DNA of 64,000 nt, taken from positions 1-64,000 of the forward strand of contig CAZYVU010000008.1 in the NCBI GenBank assembly GCA_964651435.1. Reading direction: 5' to 3'. Source of the stretch: CAZYVU01 sp964651435. GTDB lineage: Bacteria > Desulfobacterota > Syntrophorhabdia > Syntrophorhabdales > CAYQXL01. The notes below the pieces were generated by a model. That model did not search any database and had not been told where the DNA came from. It worked only from the letters and a program-made list of their open reading frames with translations. A program made the translations under genes and the position numbers. Below are positions 16,565-25,088 of this stretch, one piece after another; the stretch's first letter is position 1, and each line of letters starts with the position of its first letter.

Positions 16565-18145
16565 ATGGTCTATCTCGGCGTTTTCATAGTTGTCTACCTC
16601 GCAATCCTCGTGTACCTGAGCTACATCGGGTATCGCAAGACGACCACCGTCTCCGACTACCTGCTTGCGGGGCGCCAGGTCCATCCGTTCATCATGGCCT
16701 TGAGCTACGGCTCCACATTCATCAGCACGGCGGCCGTCATCGGGTTCGGCGGCATGAGCGCCCTCTTCGGTTTTTCCTTAAGCTGGCTGGCCTTCCTGAA
16801 TATTCTCGTGGGGGTGTGGATATCCTTCGTTTTCTTCGGGAAGCGGACACGCAAGATGGGCAAGGCCCTTGACGCACATACCTTCCCTGAGCTCTTGGGC
16901 AGGCGCTATGAGTCCCGTTTCATACAGGGCTTCTCGGGCCTCGTTCTTTTCCTTTTCATGCCCATCTATGCGGCGGCCATACTCATAGCCATATCGCGGT
17001 TCATAGAGGTTTATACAGGCTTCCCCTTCTCTATGGCGCTGGTCATATTTCTCCTCATAACGGCCTGCTACGTTATCTGGGGAGGCCTGAAGGGGGTCAT
17101 CTACACGTCTGTTTTTCAGGGGCTTCTGCTCGTCGTTGTGATGGTTGTCATCTGTGTTTCCACCTATATATCGCTCGGCGGGCTGGCAAAGGCCCATCGT
17201 TCCCTGTCGGAGGTGCTTCCGCTTATACCGATGGGCCTCAGGCAGGTCGGCCACGAGGGCTTTGCGGCCATGCCACGCTTCGGATCCGAAACATGGTGGT
17301 ATGTGATTACCACGCTGATCATGGGTGTGGGTATCGGTGTCCTGGGACAGCCCCAGCTCAACGTGCGCTTTATGACGCTCAAGTCGGACAGAGAAGTCAA
17401 CCGCTCCATTCCCTTTGCGGCTCTGTTTCTGCTCCTTACGTCGGGCATCGCCTACCTCGTGGGCCCTCTGACGAACACATTCTTCTTCCGGCGCTTTGGG
17501 GAATTGTCCATCACTGTGGCCGGAGGCAATATCGACAAGGTGATCCCCCAGTACATAGAGGCCTTCTACCCTCAATGGTTCGGAGCCGTCTTTCTCGTTG
17601 CCATGATGTCGACTGCCATGGGAACGGTGAGCGGGCAGTTTCACGCCCTCGGCACCTCTTTGAGCCGCGACTTCTTCGAACAGGCGCTGCTCCGGGGGCG
17701 GGCCGTTGCGGAAACGACGATTGTGACGAGGGTCGGCATCGTTTTTGGCATCCTGGTTACCCTTGTCCTGGGGCTGCTGCTACCCGAGAGCATAGTCGCA
17801 GTGGCAACAGCCTTTTTCTTTAGCCTTTGCGGGGCTACCTTTATCCCGGCCTACCTTTTCGCCCTCTATTGGAGAGGGGGCACCAAGGTTGCGGCCAAGG
17901 CGAGCATTCTTTCGGGGTTTGGCGTATCGCTTTTCTGGATTCTGCTGGTCCATGAAATGGAGGCCAAAGCGATTGGGTTTGCCCGGCTTCTATCGGGGCG
18001 AGACACCCTCTTCGGGTTTCCGTGGAATGTCATCGATCCCCAAATCATAGCGCTACCCATCTCATTTATTGTCTTCCTTGTCGTTGCGTTCTGCACGAAA
18101 CCGGTGAGCAGCGACACCATCCGCAGGGCCTTTAGACATATCTGA
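16565..18145 (+). CDS. Sodium:solute symporter (SSS family)
   Basis: This inner-membrane transporter of 526 residues with about 13 helices is predicted to co-import an organic solute with sodium. Family marks include the N-terminal DYLLAGRQVHPFIMALSYG region, the AAVIGFGGMSALFG segment, GLKGVIYTSVFQG, and the sodium-site-like MMSTAMGTVSGQFHALGTSLSRDF helix. This arrangement resembles pantothenate, proline or short-chain carboxylate symporters. The substrate cannot be read from sequence. The ATG at 16565 starts just after the accessory protein stop. Confidence 0.85.
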   Translation: MVYLGVFIVVYLAILVYLSYIGYRKTTTVSDYLLAGRQVHPFIMALSYGSTFISTAAVIGFGGMSALFGFSLSWLAFLNILVGVWISFVFFGKRTRKMGKALDAHTFPELLGRRYESRFIQGFSGLVLFLFMPIYAAAILIAISRFIEVYTGFPFSMALVIFLLITACYVIWGGLKGVIYTSVFQGLLLVVVMVVICVSTYISLGGLAKAHRSLSEVLPLIPMGLRQVGHEGFAAMPRFGSETWWYVITTLIMGVGIGVLGQPQLNVRFMTLKSDREVNRSIPFAALFLLLTSGIAYLVGPLTNTFFFRRFGELSITVAGGNIDKVIPQYIEAFYPQWFGAVFLVAMMSTAMGTVSGQFHALGTSLSRDFFEQALLRGRAVAETTIVTRVGIVFGILVTLVLGLLLPESIVAVATAFFFSLCGATFIPAYLFALYWRGGTKVAAKASILSGFGVSLFWILLVHEMEAKAIGFARLLSGRDTLFGFPWNVIDPQIIALPISFIVFLVVAFCTKPVSSDTIRRAFRHI

Positions 18146-18161
18146 AGACTTAGGGTGAATA

Positions 18162-18261
18162 NNNNNNNNNNNNNNNNNNNNNNNNNNNNNNNNNNNNNNN
18201 NNNNNNNNNNNNNNNNNNNNNNNNNNNNNNNNNNNNNNNNNNNNNNNNNNNNNNNNNNNNN
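18162..18261. other. Assembly gap (100 N)
   Basis: Exactly 100 N bases, the usual scaffolding filler for a gap of unknown size. The right flank is a 16-bp tandem repeat and the left flank ends in a related GGTGAATA, so the gap probably fell in a repeat array that the assembler could not resolve. Confidence 0.97.
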
Positions 18262-18333
18262 AGTGATTGAGTGAATAAGTGATTGAGTGAATAAGTGATT
18301 GAGTGAATAAGTGATTGAGTGAATAAGTGATTA
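18262..18333. repeat. 16-bp tandem repeat, 4.5 copies or more
   Basis: The unit AGTGATTGAGTGAATA repeats at 18262, 18278, 18294 and 18310, with a half copy at 18326. Each unit is itself two related 8-mers. The array starts at the edge of the N gap, so its true length is unknown. It lies between two convergent genes and codes for nothing plausible. Confidence 0.95.
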
Positions 18334-18337
18334 TGCT

Positions 18338-18373
18338 AACAAAATGCCCGCTCAAAAGAGCGGGCATTTTGTT
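18338..18373. terminator. Bidirectional rho-independent terminator
   Basis: A perfect 16-bp stem (AACAAAATGCCCGCTC and its exact complement) with an AAAA loop carries A/T-rich ends that give a T-run on both strands. It separates the convergent symporter (plus) and acyl-CoA synthetase (minus) genes and can stop both. Confidence 0.9.
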
Positions 18374-18408
18374 GTGCCTTATGCTTTTACTGCGAAGCGC
18401 CTTTTCGG

Positions 18409-20010
18409 TTATCCCTGTTTCTTAAACTCCGCCTCCATGGCCTCCTTTGCCGGCTTCACGTAGATGTCTCTGAGCTTCGGCTTCTCGATCTTTCCGGAGG
18501 GGTTCCTGGGGACGGGGGCGAAGACGATCTTTTCGGGCCATTTGTACTTGGCAAGACCCTTGTCGCCGACAAACTTAATCACTTCCTGATCGGTCAGCGA
18601 TTCGCCTTCCCGGAGCTGCACAACGGCCATAACGATTTCCACAAGCCTGGGGTGAGGATAGCCGAGAACGGCACAGTCTGCTATCTTGGGATGCTTCCGA
18701 AGGGCATCTTCAATCTCTGCAGGGAATATGTTCTCGCCGCCCCTGATGATGAGGTCCTTAGACCGGTCGGCGAAGAAGATGAAGCCTTCGTCATCCTTGT
18801 AGGCAAGGTCGCCGGTGTGGAGCCAGCCGTCGGGTGTGATGGTTTTGGCCGTCATCTCGGGGCTGTAGGCATACTCCTTCATGAGCCTCGGTCCTTTGAC
18901 CATGAGCTCGCCGACGGTGCCGGCAGCCACTTCGTTGCCCTTGTCGTCCACAACCTTGGCTTCCATGAAAGCCGTTGCCTTGCCAATGGAGCCGGGCTTG
19001 CGCATGATGTCTTCGTCATAGCAGTTCGTGATGCCGCCGCCTCCTCCCTCGGTGATGCCGTAAATATTGGCGATAGGCAGACCGGGGAAGATCTTCTTCG
19101 AGTCTTCAAGTAAGGAGTACGGCACCGGCTGGGCGCCGATCTCGATGTGTTTCAACGCCGAAAGGTCGTAGGTAGCCAGATTTATGGTGCCGTTCTTGAT
19201 AGAGGCAAGGAGGTCGGACCATGTGGGCACGGTATTCCAGCCGCCCGTGCACTTCTCTTCTGCGATGGACCTGAGGTAAAGGTCTGGCTGGAGCTCCATG
19301 GGCATGAGGATCTTGCCGGCGGCCACATAGCACGGGAAGGAAAGGAAAAGGGTGCCGCTGTGGTAGAAGGGATGGGGTGACAGATAGATGCTGCTGTAAC
19401 CTTCATTGTAGGTCAAAGCATTTCCGATAGCGATGTAGAAAAGGGTGCCGTGGCTGTGGCAGACAGGCTTTGGTGCTCCGGTGGTGCCGGAGGTGAACAT
19501 GAGCTCGGCCATGTCGTCATCACTCGCGTCGACGATAACGTCGGAGGGATCGCCCTTCTCGATGATCTCCTTGTAGCTCTGCATGCTTGCCGGCATTTTG
19601 TCGCCCACGCAGATGTACTTCTCGCAGTAGGGCATCTCCGCCATAATGGGCTCCACCCTGGAGACGAACTGCTCGCCGAGAATGAAGACCTTGCTCTTCG
19701 TTACGTCGCAGGCATACTTGATATCGCCGCTTGCAAACCTAAAGTTGAGCGGACTGATGACTGCACCCGTCTTGAGCACTGCCATGTAGGTCACGTACCA
19801 TTCCAGGTTGTTCATCATCAGGTGCTGAACGATGTCGCCCTTCTTAATGCCGCAATCCTTGACAAGGTAATTGGCCACCTTGTTGGTCTGCTCGTTGAGA
19901 TCTTTCCACGTGAGCACCCTTCTTGTCTTCTTCGAAGGATAGCTCTCGATGAGGAACTCTCTGTCTGGGAACTTCGTTGCGTTTAACCAACAGAACCGTG
20001 CAAAATTCAT
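18409..20010 (-). CDS. AMP-dependent acyl-CoA synthetase/ligase (1)
   Basis: This 533-residue ANL-superfamily enzyme activates a carboxylic acid to its acyl-CoA using ATP. Motifs are the P-loop-like MFTSGTTGAPK, YGITEGGGGG (adenine-binding region), GWLHTGDLA, the hinge DRSKDLIIRGGENIFP, and the C-terminal catalytic lysine in PSGKIEKPK. A strong AAGGAGGAGG precedes the ATG. It is divergent from a second ligase of the same family. The substrate (medium- or long-chain fatty acid, or an aromatic acid) cannot be read from sequence. Confidence 0.88.
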   Translation of the reverse strand: MNFARFCWLNATKFPDREFLIESYPSKKTRRVLTWKDLNEQTNKVANYLVKDCGIKKGDIVQHLMMNNLEWYVTYMAVLKTGAVISPLNFRFASGDIKYACDVTKSKVFILGEQFVSRVEPIMAEMPYCEKYICVGDKMPASMQSYKEIIEKGDPSDVIVDASDDDMAELMFTSGTTGAPKPVCHSHGTLFYIAIGNALTYNEGYSSIYLSPHPFYHSGTLFLSFPCYVAAGKILMPMELQPDLYLRSIAEEKCTGGWNTVPTWSDLLASIKNGTINLATYDLSALKHIEIGAQPVPYSLLEDSKKIFPGLPIANIYGITEGGGGGITNCYDEDIMRKPGSIGKATAFMEAKVVDDKGNEVAAGTVGELMVKGPRLMKEYAYSPEMTAKTITPDGWLHTGDLAYKDDEGFIFFADRSKDLIIRGGENIFPAEIEDALRKHPKIADCAVLGYPHPRLVEIVMAVVQLREGESLTDQEVIKFVGDKGLAKYKWPEKIVFAPVPRNPSGKIEKPKLRDIYVKPAKEAMEAEFKKQG

Positions 20011-20072
20011 AACCCCCTCCTCCTTATTTGTGTGGTAGCTTTTTGTGTTGCTTTAAGAATTTCAGCATGATA

Positions 20073-20116
20073 AATTGATTAGTGTTGTTTGTCAATAATA
20101 AAATTCACTAACAATT
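20073..20116. promoter_or_regulatory. Inverted repeat between divergent acyl-CoA ligase genes
   Basis: AATTGATTAGTG (20073-20084) faces CACTAACAATT (20106-20116); the arms match apart from a one-base insertion. The dyad sits in the 120-nt AT-rich gap that must hold both promoters, so it is a candidate operator for a shared regulator. No regulator gene is adjacent. Confidence 0.35.
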
Positions 20117-20130
20117 CGAGGAGGTTAGCC

Positions 20131-21711
20131 ATGGGTGACATATATGTCCATATCGGGGAAATGCTCGCCAGAAACGCACGCCTGTACCCGAACGATGTAG
20201 CATTGGTCGAACGGGTCCCTGCGGAGAAAAAGAGAACGGAAATAACCTGGAAGCAGTTTGACGAAATGGCCAATCAGTTCGCTAACGTACTGATCGCCAG
20301 AGGCGTGAAGAAGGGCGACAAAGTCCTTCATTTCATGATGAACTCTCTTGACTGGCTCGTTGCATACTTTGGCGTAGTGCGAACCGGTGCCTGGGTCGTT
20401 CCCCTCAACTTCCGGTTTACCGCCGAGGACGTCAAGTACTGTTCCGACGTCGCGCAGCCGAAGTTGGTCGTTTTTGACGAGGAGTTCACGCCCAGAATCG
20501 ACGCCATCAAGGACAATCTGCCCACAGTGACGGACTTCATCTGCGTGGGCAAAAAGGCTCCGGCTTACGCCGGCCTCTACTCCGAGGTAATAGCGGCGGC
20601 GCCGGCAACGGCACCGGACGTCCAGTTGAGCTTTGACGACCCCTGCGGACTCTACTTCACATCGGGCACCACGGGACAGCCGAAGCCTATCCTGCTGACC
20701 CACAAGAATATGGTTTGTTCGTGTATTACGGAAAACGTGAACCACCAGACGACAAAAGACGACGTTTTTATCCTTATGCCCCCCCTGTACCACACGGGCG
20801 CAAAGATGCACTGGTTCGGCAGCTTCATCGTCGGTGGGAAGGGCGTACTGCTCAAAGGTGTTGCGCCGGAATGGACCCTCGAGGCCATCAGCGAAGAGGG
20901 TGGAACGGTCATCTTCCTCCTCGTCCCCTGGGCGCAGGACATTCTCCTCAAGCTGGACAGCGGGGAGCTGAAGCTGGAAAACTACAAGCTGAGCCAGTGG
21001 CGGCTTATGCACATCGGTGCGCAGCCTGTACCGCCTGCCCTGATTCAGCACTGGAGAAAATATTTCCCTTCGATGCAGTACGACACGAATTTCGGCCTCA
21101 GTGAGTCGACGGGGCCCGGCTGTGTGCACCTCGGTATCGGCAACGACCACAAGATCGGCGCTATCGGAAAGCCTGGCTTTAATTGGGAGGCACGGATCGT
21201 GGACGAGAACGGCGTTGAGGTTCCCAAGGGAGAGGCGGGCGAGCTCATCGTCCGCGGCGATGGCGTCATGCGCGAGTATTACAACAACCCTGAGGCAACG
21301 GCCAAAACGCTTATCAACGGCTGGCTGTTTACGGGCGACATGGCCCGCGAGGATGAGGACGGCTTCATCTGGCTCGTAGACCGGAAAAAGGATGTTATCA
21401 TCTCCGGTGGTGAAAACGTATTTCCCGTAGAGGTCGAGGATTTTCTGCACGGCAACCCGGCGGTAAAGGACATTGCGGCCATAGGCCTGCCTGATCCCCG
21501 TCTGGGTGAAATCGTGGCCGTCATAGTCGAGGTCGTGCCCGGCAAGACGCTGACGGAAGAGGAAGTGCTCAAGTTCTGCGAGGGTCTGCCCAAGTACAAA
21601 CGTCCGAGAAAGATCTTTTTCGGTGCGGTGCCGCGGAACCCGACGGGAAAGATTGAGAAACCGAAGCTGAGAAAGCAGTACTCCGGCATGGAGGAAGCTT
21701 TTAAGATTTAA
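20131..21711 (+). CDS. AMP-dependent acyl-CoA synthetase/ligase (2)
   Basis: This 526-residue ANL-family ligase has YFTSGTTGQPKP, NFGLSESTGPG, GWLFTGDMA, DRKKDVIISGGENVFP and the catalytic lysine in PTGKIEKPK. GAGGAGG lies 5 nt before the ATG at 20131, which is preferred over the ATG at 20089. It is about as long as the divergent ligase and clearly related, but different around the acyl pocket (TEGGGGG versus SESTGPG), so the two probably take different acids. Confidence 0.88.
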   Translation: MGDIYVHIGEMLARNARLYPNDVALVERVPAEKKRTEITWKQFDEMANQFANVLIARGVKKGDKVLHFMMNSLDWLVAYFGVVRTGAWVVPLNFRFTAEDVKYCSDVAQPKLVVFDEEFTPRIDAIKDNLPTVTDFICVGKKAPAYAGLYSEVIAAAPATAPDVQLSFDDPCGLYFTSGTTGQPKPILLTHKNMVCSCITENVNHQTTKDDVFILMPPLYHTGAKMHWFGSFIVGGKGVLLKGVAPEWTLEAISEEGGTVIFLLVPWAQDILLKLDSGELKLENYKLSQWRLMHIGAQPVPPALIQHWRKYFPSMQYDTNFGLSESTGPGCVHLGIGNDHKIGAIGKPGFNWEARIVDENGVEVPKGEAGELIVRGDGVMREYYNNPEATAKTLINGWLFTGDMAREDEDGFIWLVDRKKDVIISGGENVFPVEVEDFLHGNPAVKDIAAIGLPDPRLGEIVAVIVEVVPGKTLTEEEVLKFCEGLPKYKRPRKIFFGAVPRNPTGKIEKPKLRKQYSGMEEAFKI

Positions 21712-21726
21712 ATATTAGGACATGAG

Positions 21727-21779
21727 GGCGGAGGACAAGGGCCCTGGGTTTCCTGAAACCTGAGGCTTTGCCCTCCGCC
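21727..21779 (+). terminator. Hairpin after acyl-CoA ligase gene
   Basis: An outer stem GGCGGAGG / CCTCCGCC encloses a second hairpin GGTTTC-CT-GAAACC. No T-run follows, so it is only a probable terminator or mRNA 3' structure. It lies between the ligase stop and the RNase III start. Confidence 0.45.
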
Positions 21780-21794
21780 GTTTGGCAGCCCTGA

Positions 21795-22652
21795 ATGTAT
21801 CCCACGGTTCTCGAAGAAACCATCCAGTACATCTTCAAAGACAGGGAGCTCTTTTACGAAGCCATAACCCACAGCTCCTGTTTTAACGGCAAAAAAGACA
21901 CAAAAAAATCGCAGAACGAGAAGCTCGAATATCTTGGCGACGCCATCCTAAGCAGCATCATCACCGTCCTCCTGTACAAAAAATATAAGGATCGCAGCGA
22001 AGGGTTTCTGAGCAATGCCAGGTCCTATCTGGTAAAGCGGGAGACACTTACGGCAGTGGCGCGGGAGATTCACCTGGATATACATATGGCCTACGGAGGC
22101 AGAAACGAATCGGTGCCCGAAGAGTCGAAGGTTCTGTCGAACATGCTCGAATCGCTTATCGGAGCCATTTATCTGGACGGAGGCATCCGCAAAACGACGA
22201 AGGTGGTCAAGGGTCTCTTTCAGCGCCATTTCGATGAGGCGAAGCTGGAGGAGAAGAGCCCGAAGAATCTCCTGCAGGAGTACTCGCAGAAGCGCTTCGC
22301 CGTCCTTCCACGATACCGCGTAACAAGGAAGAGCAAGACCGGTTTTTCCATTATGGTAGCCGTCGGAAAGGATTATAAGGCAAGGGGTACGGGGAAGAAC
22401 AAAAAGGAGGCGGAGCAACAGGCGGCGCGGGAGCTGCTGGTTCTCCTTTCGCAGGGAGAGCCGAAGGGGAGACAGGAAGTGCCCACATTGGCAGGGAGTG
22501 CGTCCCTTTCGGCAGGGGGTCCGTTCGCGCCCGTCTCGGAGTTGCCCGGTGGTGACCCGGCGGGAGAGTCGGCCGAGCACCCCGAAGCGCCCGTAGCGGC
22601 GAAGAAGGCTCGGCGCAAGAAGGCGGCCGCAGCCGATGAGTCTGAATCCTGA
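21795..22652 (+). CDS. rnc: Ribonuclease III with C-terminal extension
   Basis: This is a double-strand-specific endoribonuclease that matures rRNA and processes mRNA. The 285 residues have the catalytic signature NEKLEYLGDAIL (near residue 41), a second acidic motif ESLIGAIYLDGG, and a double-stranded RNA-binding domain at about 155-225 ending in KKEAEQQAARELL. A further 60 residues rich in Pro, Ala, Glu and Lys (AKKARRKKAAAADE at the end) are absent from typical 225-residue homologues. The gene overlaps the next by 17 nt. Confidence 0.9.
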   Translation: MYPTVLEETIQYIFKDRELFYEAITHSSCFNGKKDTKKSQNEKLEYLGDAILSSIITVLLYKKYKDRSEGFLSNARSYLVKRETLTAVAREIHLDIHMAYGGRNESVPEESKVLSNMLESLIGAIYLDGGIRKTTKVVKGLFQRHFDEAKLEEKSPKNLLQEYSQKRFAVLPRYRVTRKSKTGFSIMVAVGKDYKARGTGKNKKEAEQQAARELLVLLSQGEPKGRQEVPTLAGSASLSAGGPFAPVSELPGGDPAGESAEHPEAPVAAKKARRKKAAAADESES

Positions 22653-23685
22653 TCCTGTCGTCCGGCCGAGGCTCTCCATGATCGTCCCTGTCTTTCTCCC
22701 CCACCTGGGTTGCCAAAGCCGCTGCATCTACTGCAATCAAAACGATATTACGGGCGAACGGGAAGGAGACGTGCGCTTGCGCGTGGAAAAGGCGCTGCGG
22801 GGAAAACAAGGTACGTACGAGGTGGGTCTTTTCGGAGGGAACATTTTCGGTGTCGGCCACGGGGTAATGCGTTCGCTTCTTGGGGCCTTCGACCAGTACA
22901 GGGGGAGCATAGAGGGATTTCGAATCTCCACAAAACCCGTGCCCCCGAGCGAAGAGACCCTGGGGCTGCTGAAGGAGGCGGGAACAACCATCATCGAGCT
23001 TGGTGCACCCTCCTTCAATGACCGGCAGCTCCTACGGCTCAACCGGGGCCATTCGGTGCAGGATGTGCTGGAGACCTATTCTCTCCTCAGGGAGGCAGGT
23101 TTTGGGGTAGCCCTTCAGGTCATGGTCGGGTTGCCGGGAGAGACGGCGGACGATATCGTCCGGACGGCCGACAACCTTCTCAGGCTCAGGCCGGACTACG
23201 TAAGGATCTATCCCCTCGCCCTCCTCGGAGGCACCCCTCTCGCCCGTCTCGTCGGCTCGGGTTGCCTTTCCCTTCCGCCCTTTAACGCCGTTCTGGCCGC
23301 AGCCGTCAGCCTCTACCGCAGGCTCGGCAAAGAGGGCATTCGCATCGCATCCATGGGTCTTACCGATGGCGAGGTGCTCAGGGAGAACGTCATTGGGGGC
23401 GCCTACCACCCTGCCTTCGGGTTTCTCGTGAAGGCCGAGGCGTTCTTCGATGCAGTGGCGGCGGTGGCGGAAAGGAATGGGATGGAAGGCCCGGTGCTGG
23501 TGCGCCTCAATGCCCGCGACGTTCCCCACCTTGTGGGCCACCGGAGGCAGAACATAGAGCGCTTTGTCGACCGCGGCCTTGCCGTTTCCTGGGAGCATTC
23601 CGATGAGGCCCCTTCGCATTTTCGTCTTGTCCGGGGTTCATGCGCCTGTGCCGGGACGGTCTTTGATGCCCATGCAACAGGGTAG
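22636..23685 (+). CDS. Radical SAM protein, Elp3/HemN-like
   Basis: This 349-residue radical SAM protein has the 4Fe-4S motif C-x3-C-x2-C (CQSRCIYC, residues 26-33) near the N-terminus, a glycine-rich GLFGGNIFG SAM region and a mid-protein VMVGLPGETADD segment typical of Elp3- and HemN-like enzymes. In several anaerobic bacteria an uncharacterised protein of this type follows rnc. The start overlaps the rnc end by 17 nt. Function is unknown; RNA modification would fit the neighbour but is inference. Confidence 0.78.
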   Translation: MSLNPDPVVRPRLSMIVPVFLPHLGCQSRCIYCNQNDITGEREGDVRLRVEKALRGKQGTYEVGLFGGNIFGVGHGVMRSLLGAFDQYRGSIEGFRISTKPVPPSEETLGLLKEAGTTIIELGAPSFNDRQLLRLNRGHSVQDVLETYSLLREAGFGVALQVMVGLPGETADDIVRTADNLLRLRPDYVRIYPLALLGGTPLARLVGSGCLSLPPFNAVLAAAVSLYRRLGKEGIRIASMGLTDGEVLRENVIGGAYHPAFGFLVKAEAFFDAVAAVAERNGMEGPVLVRLNARDVPHLVGHRRQNIERFVDRGLAVSWEHSDEAPSHFRLVRGSCACAGTVFDAHATG

Positions 23686-23690
23686 CAGGC

Positions 23691-25088
23691 CTACCAGTCT
23701 TCCACCCTAAGGCCGGAAAGGCCCTCATAAACGATGTCGCTTGCCAAAGACCGGCGGCGCACCTCATCCAGTACACGCCTTTTATATTGTCTGTCGCCGT
23801 TGAGCAGCAGGGCGAGGAATCTGATCCTGTCTCGATCGGCCACGGCACGGGGGATGGTTGTGTTGAGCTGCACCATGAGGCGCACATAGTAGGCCTCGTC
23901 GGCTTCGGCAAAAAGGATGTCCTCCACGTCAAGGAGCCGGTAGCCGCCGGCTGCAACGACGAAGATGTTGCAGGCCTTCATATCGCGATGTATGACGCGC
24001 CTGGCAAGAAGCGTCCGGAGGAACAGGGCCAGGCTCTGCAGAAAGAGACGCCGCTCGCGGCCCCCCATTTCCTTGTACCGGCCGTCCAAAAACCGGTCGA
24101 GCTCTTCTCCGGCGCCCCCTAAGTCCTCCATGGCGATGAACCCCCGCGAACCCATGGCCGCCTTCTTCATCCAGTATGCCCGAGGGGTCACCGAAAGCCC
24201 CATGTAGTGCAGGATCACGTGGGCTCTCCAGGCCCGCAGAAGGCGTCTTCTGGAGCTGTATGTCTTGGCCACATAGGTTCCGAACCGCTCCACAACGACC
24301 TTTCGGTCCTTCTTGAGGATCGTGCCCGGGGTGGGGGTCTCGGCGGGGCTCTCGTCGCCCAGGCAGACGTAGGCGCCCCGGACCGAGATTTCAGACGTTG
24401 CCGCAAGGGCCCTTTTCGCCTTGCTTGCGACCCACCGCTCCTCCATTTCTGTAATCCGGTTCTCTAAATCCCTGCGCAACCTCTGGGAGCCGTATGCCTC
24501 AAAGAACCCCTCCTTTTCGGCATCGGTCATCGTCCGGTAGTGCATGGCAAGGGCGTGTGAGAGATTGGATAACTCGTCGCCCTCGTTAAACTTCCTTTCT
24601 ATCCGCGCTGAATGAAGGTCTATAAGATACAACCCGTCATGGGCCAAAAGGATGTTGTCCAGATGCAGGTCGTTGTGCCGCACCCCGGCTTCCTTCAGGA
24701 GATTGAGAAAACGGGCCAGCGCTTGAAAGAGCGCAGGCCGCCGCTCTTCGTCGTTCAGGGCTTCAAGGAGCGACTGGCCGTCGAGGTGTCTCTGCACCAC
24801 GAAGGAGTGCCTTTTCGCGATACCGTAACCGAGCGGCTCCGGCGTTGGTACTCCGCGTTGAATGAGGCGCCGGCCCAGGTCGAATTCCGCCTTGCCCCGC
24901 GGTGCCAGGCGCTGCCGGATCATGCCCTCCAGGCCCCGTTCCCGAAAGGCCTTGACAAACAGCTTCTCACCGTCGGCGCAGACCGTCGCGTAGCCCCGCC
25001 TGCCGCTTTCGCCCGGACGAAGGGGCGCCAGGGCCTGACCGACGGCCCCGTCAGCGAGGACCCATCGTATGCGGTCGTCTCCACTCAT
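23691..25088 (-). CDS. Tandem LPS-type sugar kinase (two Kdo/WaaP-like kinase domains)
   Basis: The 465 residues hold two eukaryote-like small-molecule kinase domains in a row. Domain 1 (about 1-200) shows HNDLHLDN (138-145) and the metal-binding Asp in LIDLHSA. Domain 2 (about 255-460) shows HRDMKACN (367-374) and D387 in LLDVED. Both catalytic loops look intact. Such kinases phosphorylate Kdo or core heptose in LPS, and this gene closes the LPS core locus, overlapping the upstream glycosyltransferase by 4 nt. Known WaaP or KdkA proteins have one domain, so a two-site kinase is unusual. Confidence 0.78.
   Translation of the reverse strand: MSGDDRIRWVLADGAVGQALAPLRPGESGRRGYATVCADGEKLFVKAFRERGLEGMIRQRLAPRGKAEFDLGRRLIQRGVPTPEPLGYGIAKRHSFVVQRHLDGQSLLEALNDEERRPALFQALARFLNLLKEAGVRHNDLHLDNILLAHDGLYLIDLHSARIERKFNEGDELSNLSHALAMHYRTMTDAEKEGFFEAYGSQRLRRDLENRITEMEERWVASKAKRALAATSEISVRGAYVCLGDESPAETPTPGTILKKDRKVVVERFGTYVAKTYSSRRRLLRAWRAHVILHYMGLSVTPRAYWMKKAAMGSRGFIAMEDLGGAGEELDRFLDGRYKEMGGRERRLFLQSLALFLRTLLARRVIHRDMKACNIFVVAAGGYRLLDVEDILFAEADEAYYVRLMVQLNTTIPRAVADRDRIRFLALLLNGDRQYKRRVLDEVRRRSLASDIVYEGLSGLRVEDW

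Noticed and set aside
18262..18333. CRISPR-like repeat array
   Set aside because: The units are directly adjacent without spacers and no cas genes are near.
23682..23696. Small hairpin (GGTAG-CAGG-CCTACC) between the convergent radical SAM and kinase genes
   Set aside because: The stem is only about five base pairs, overlaps coding sequence and has no T-run.
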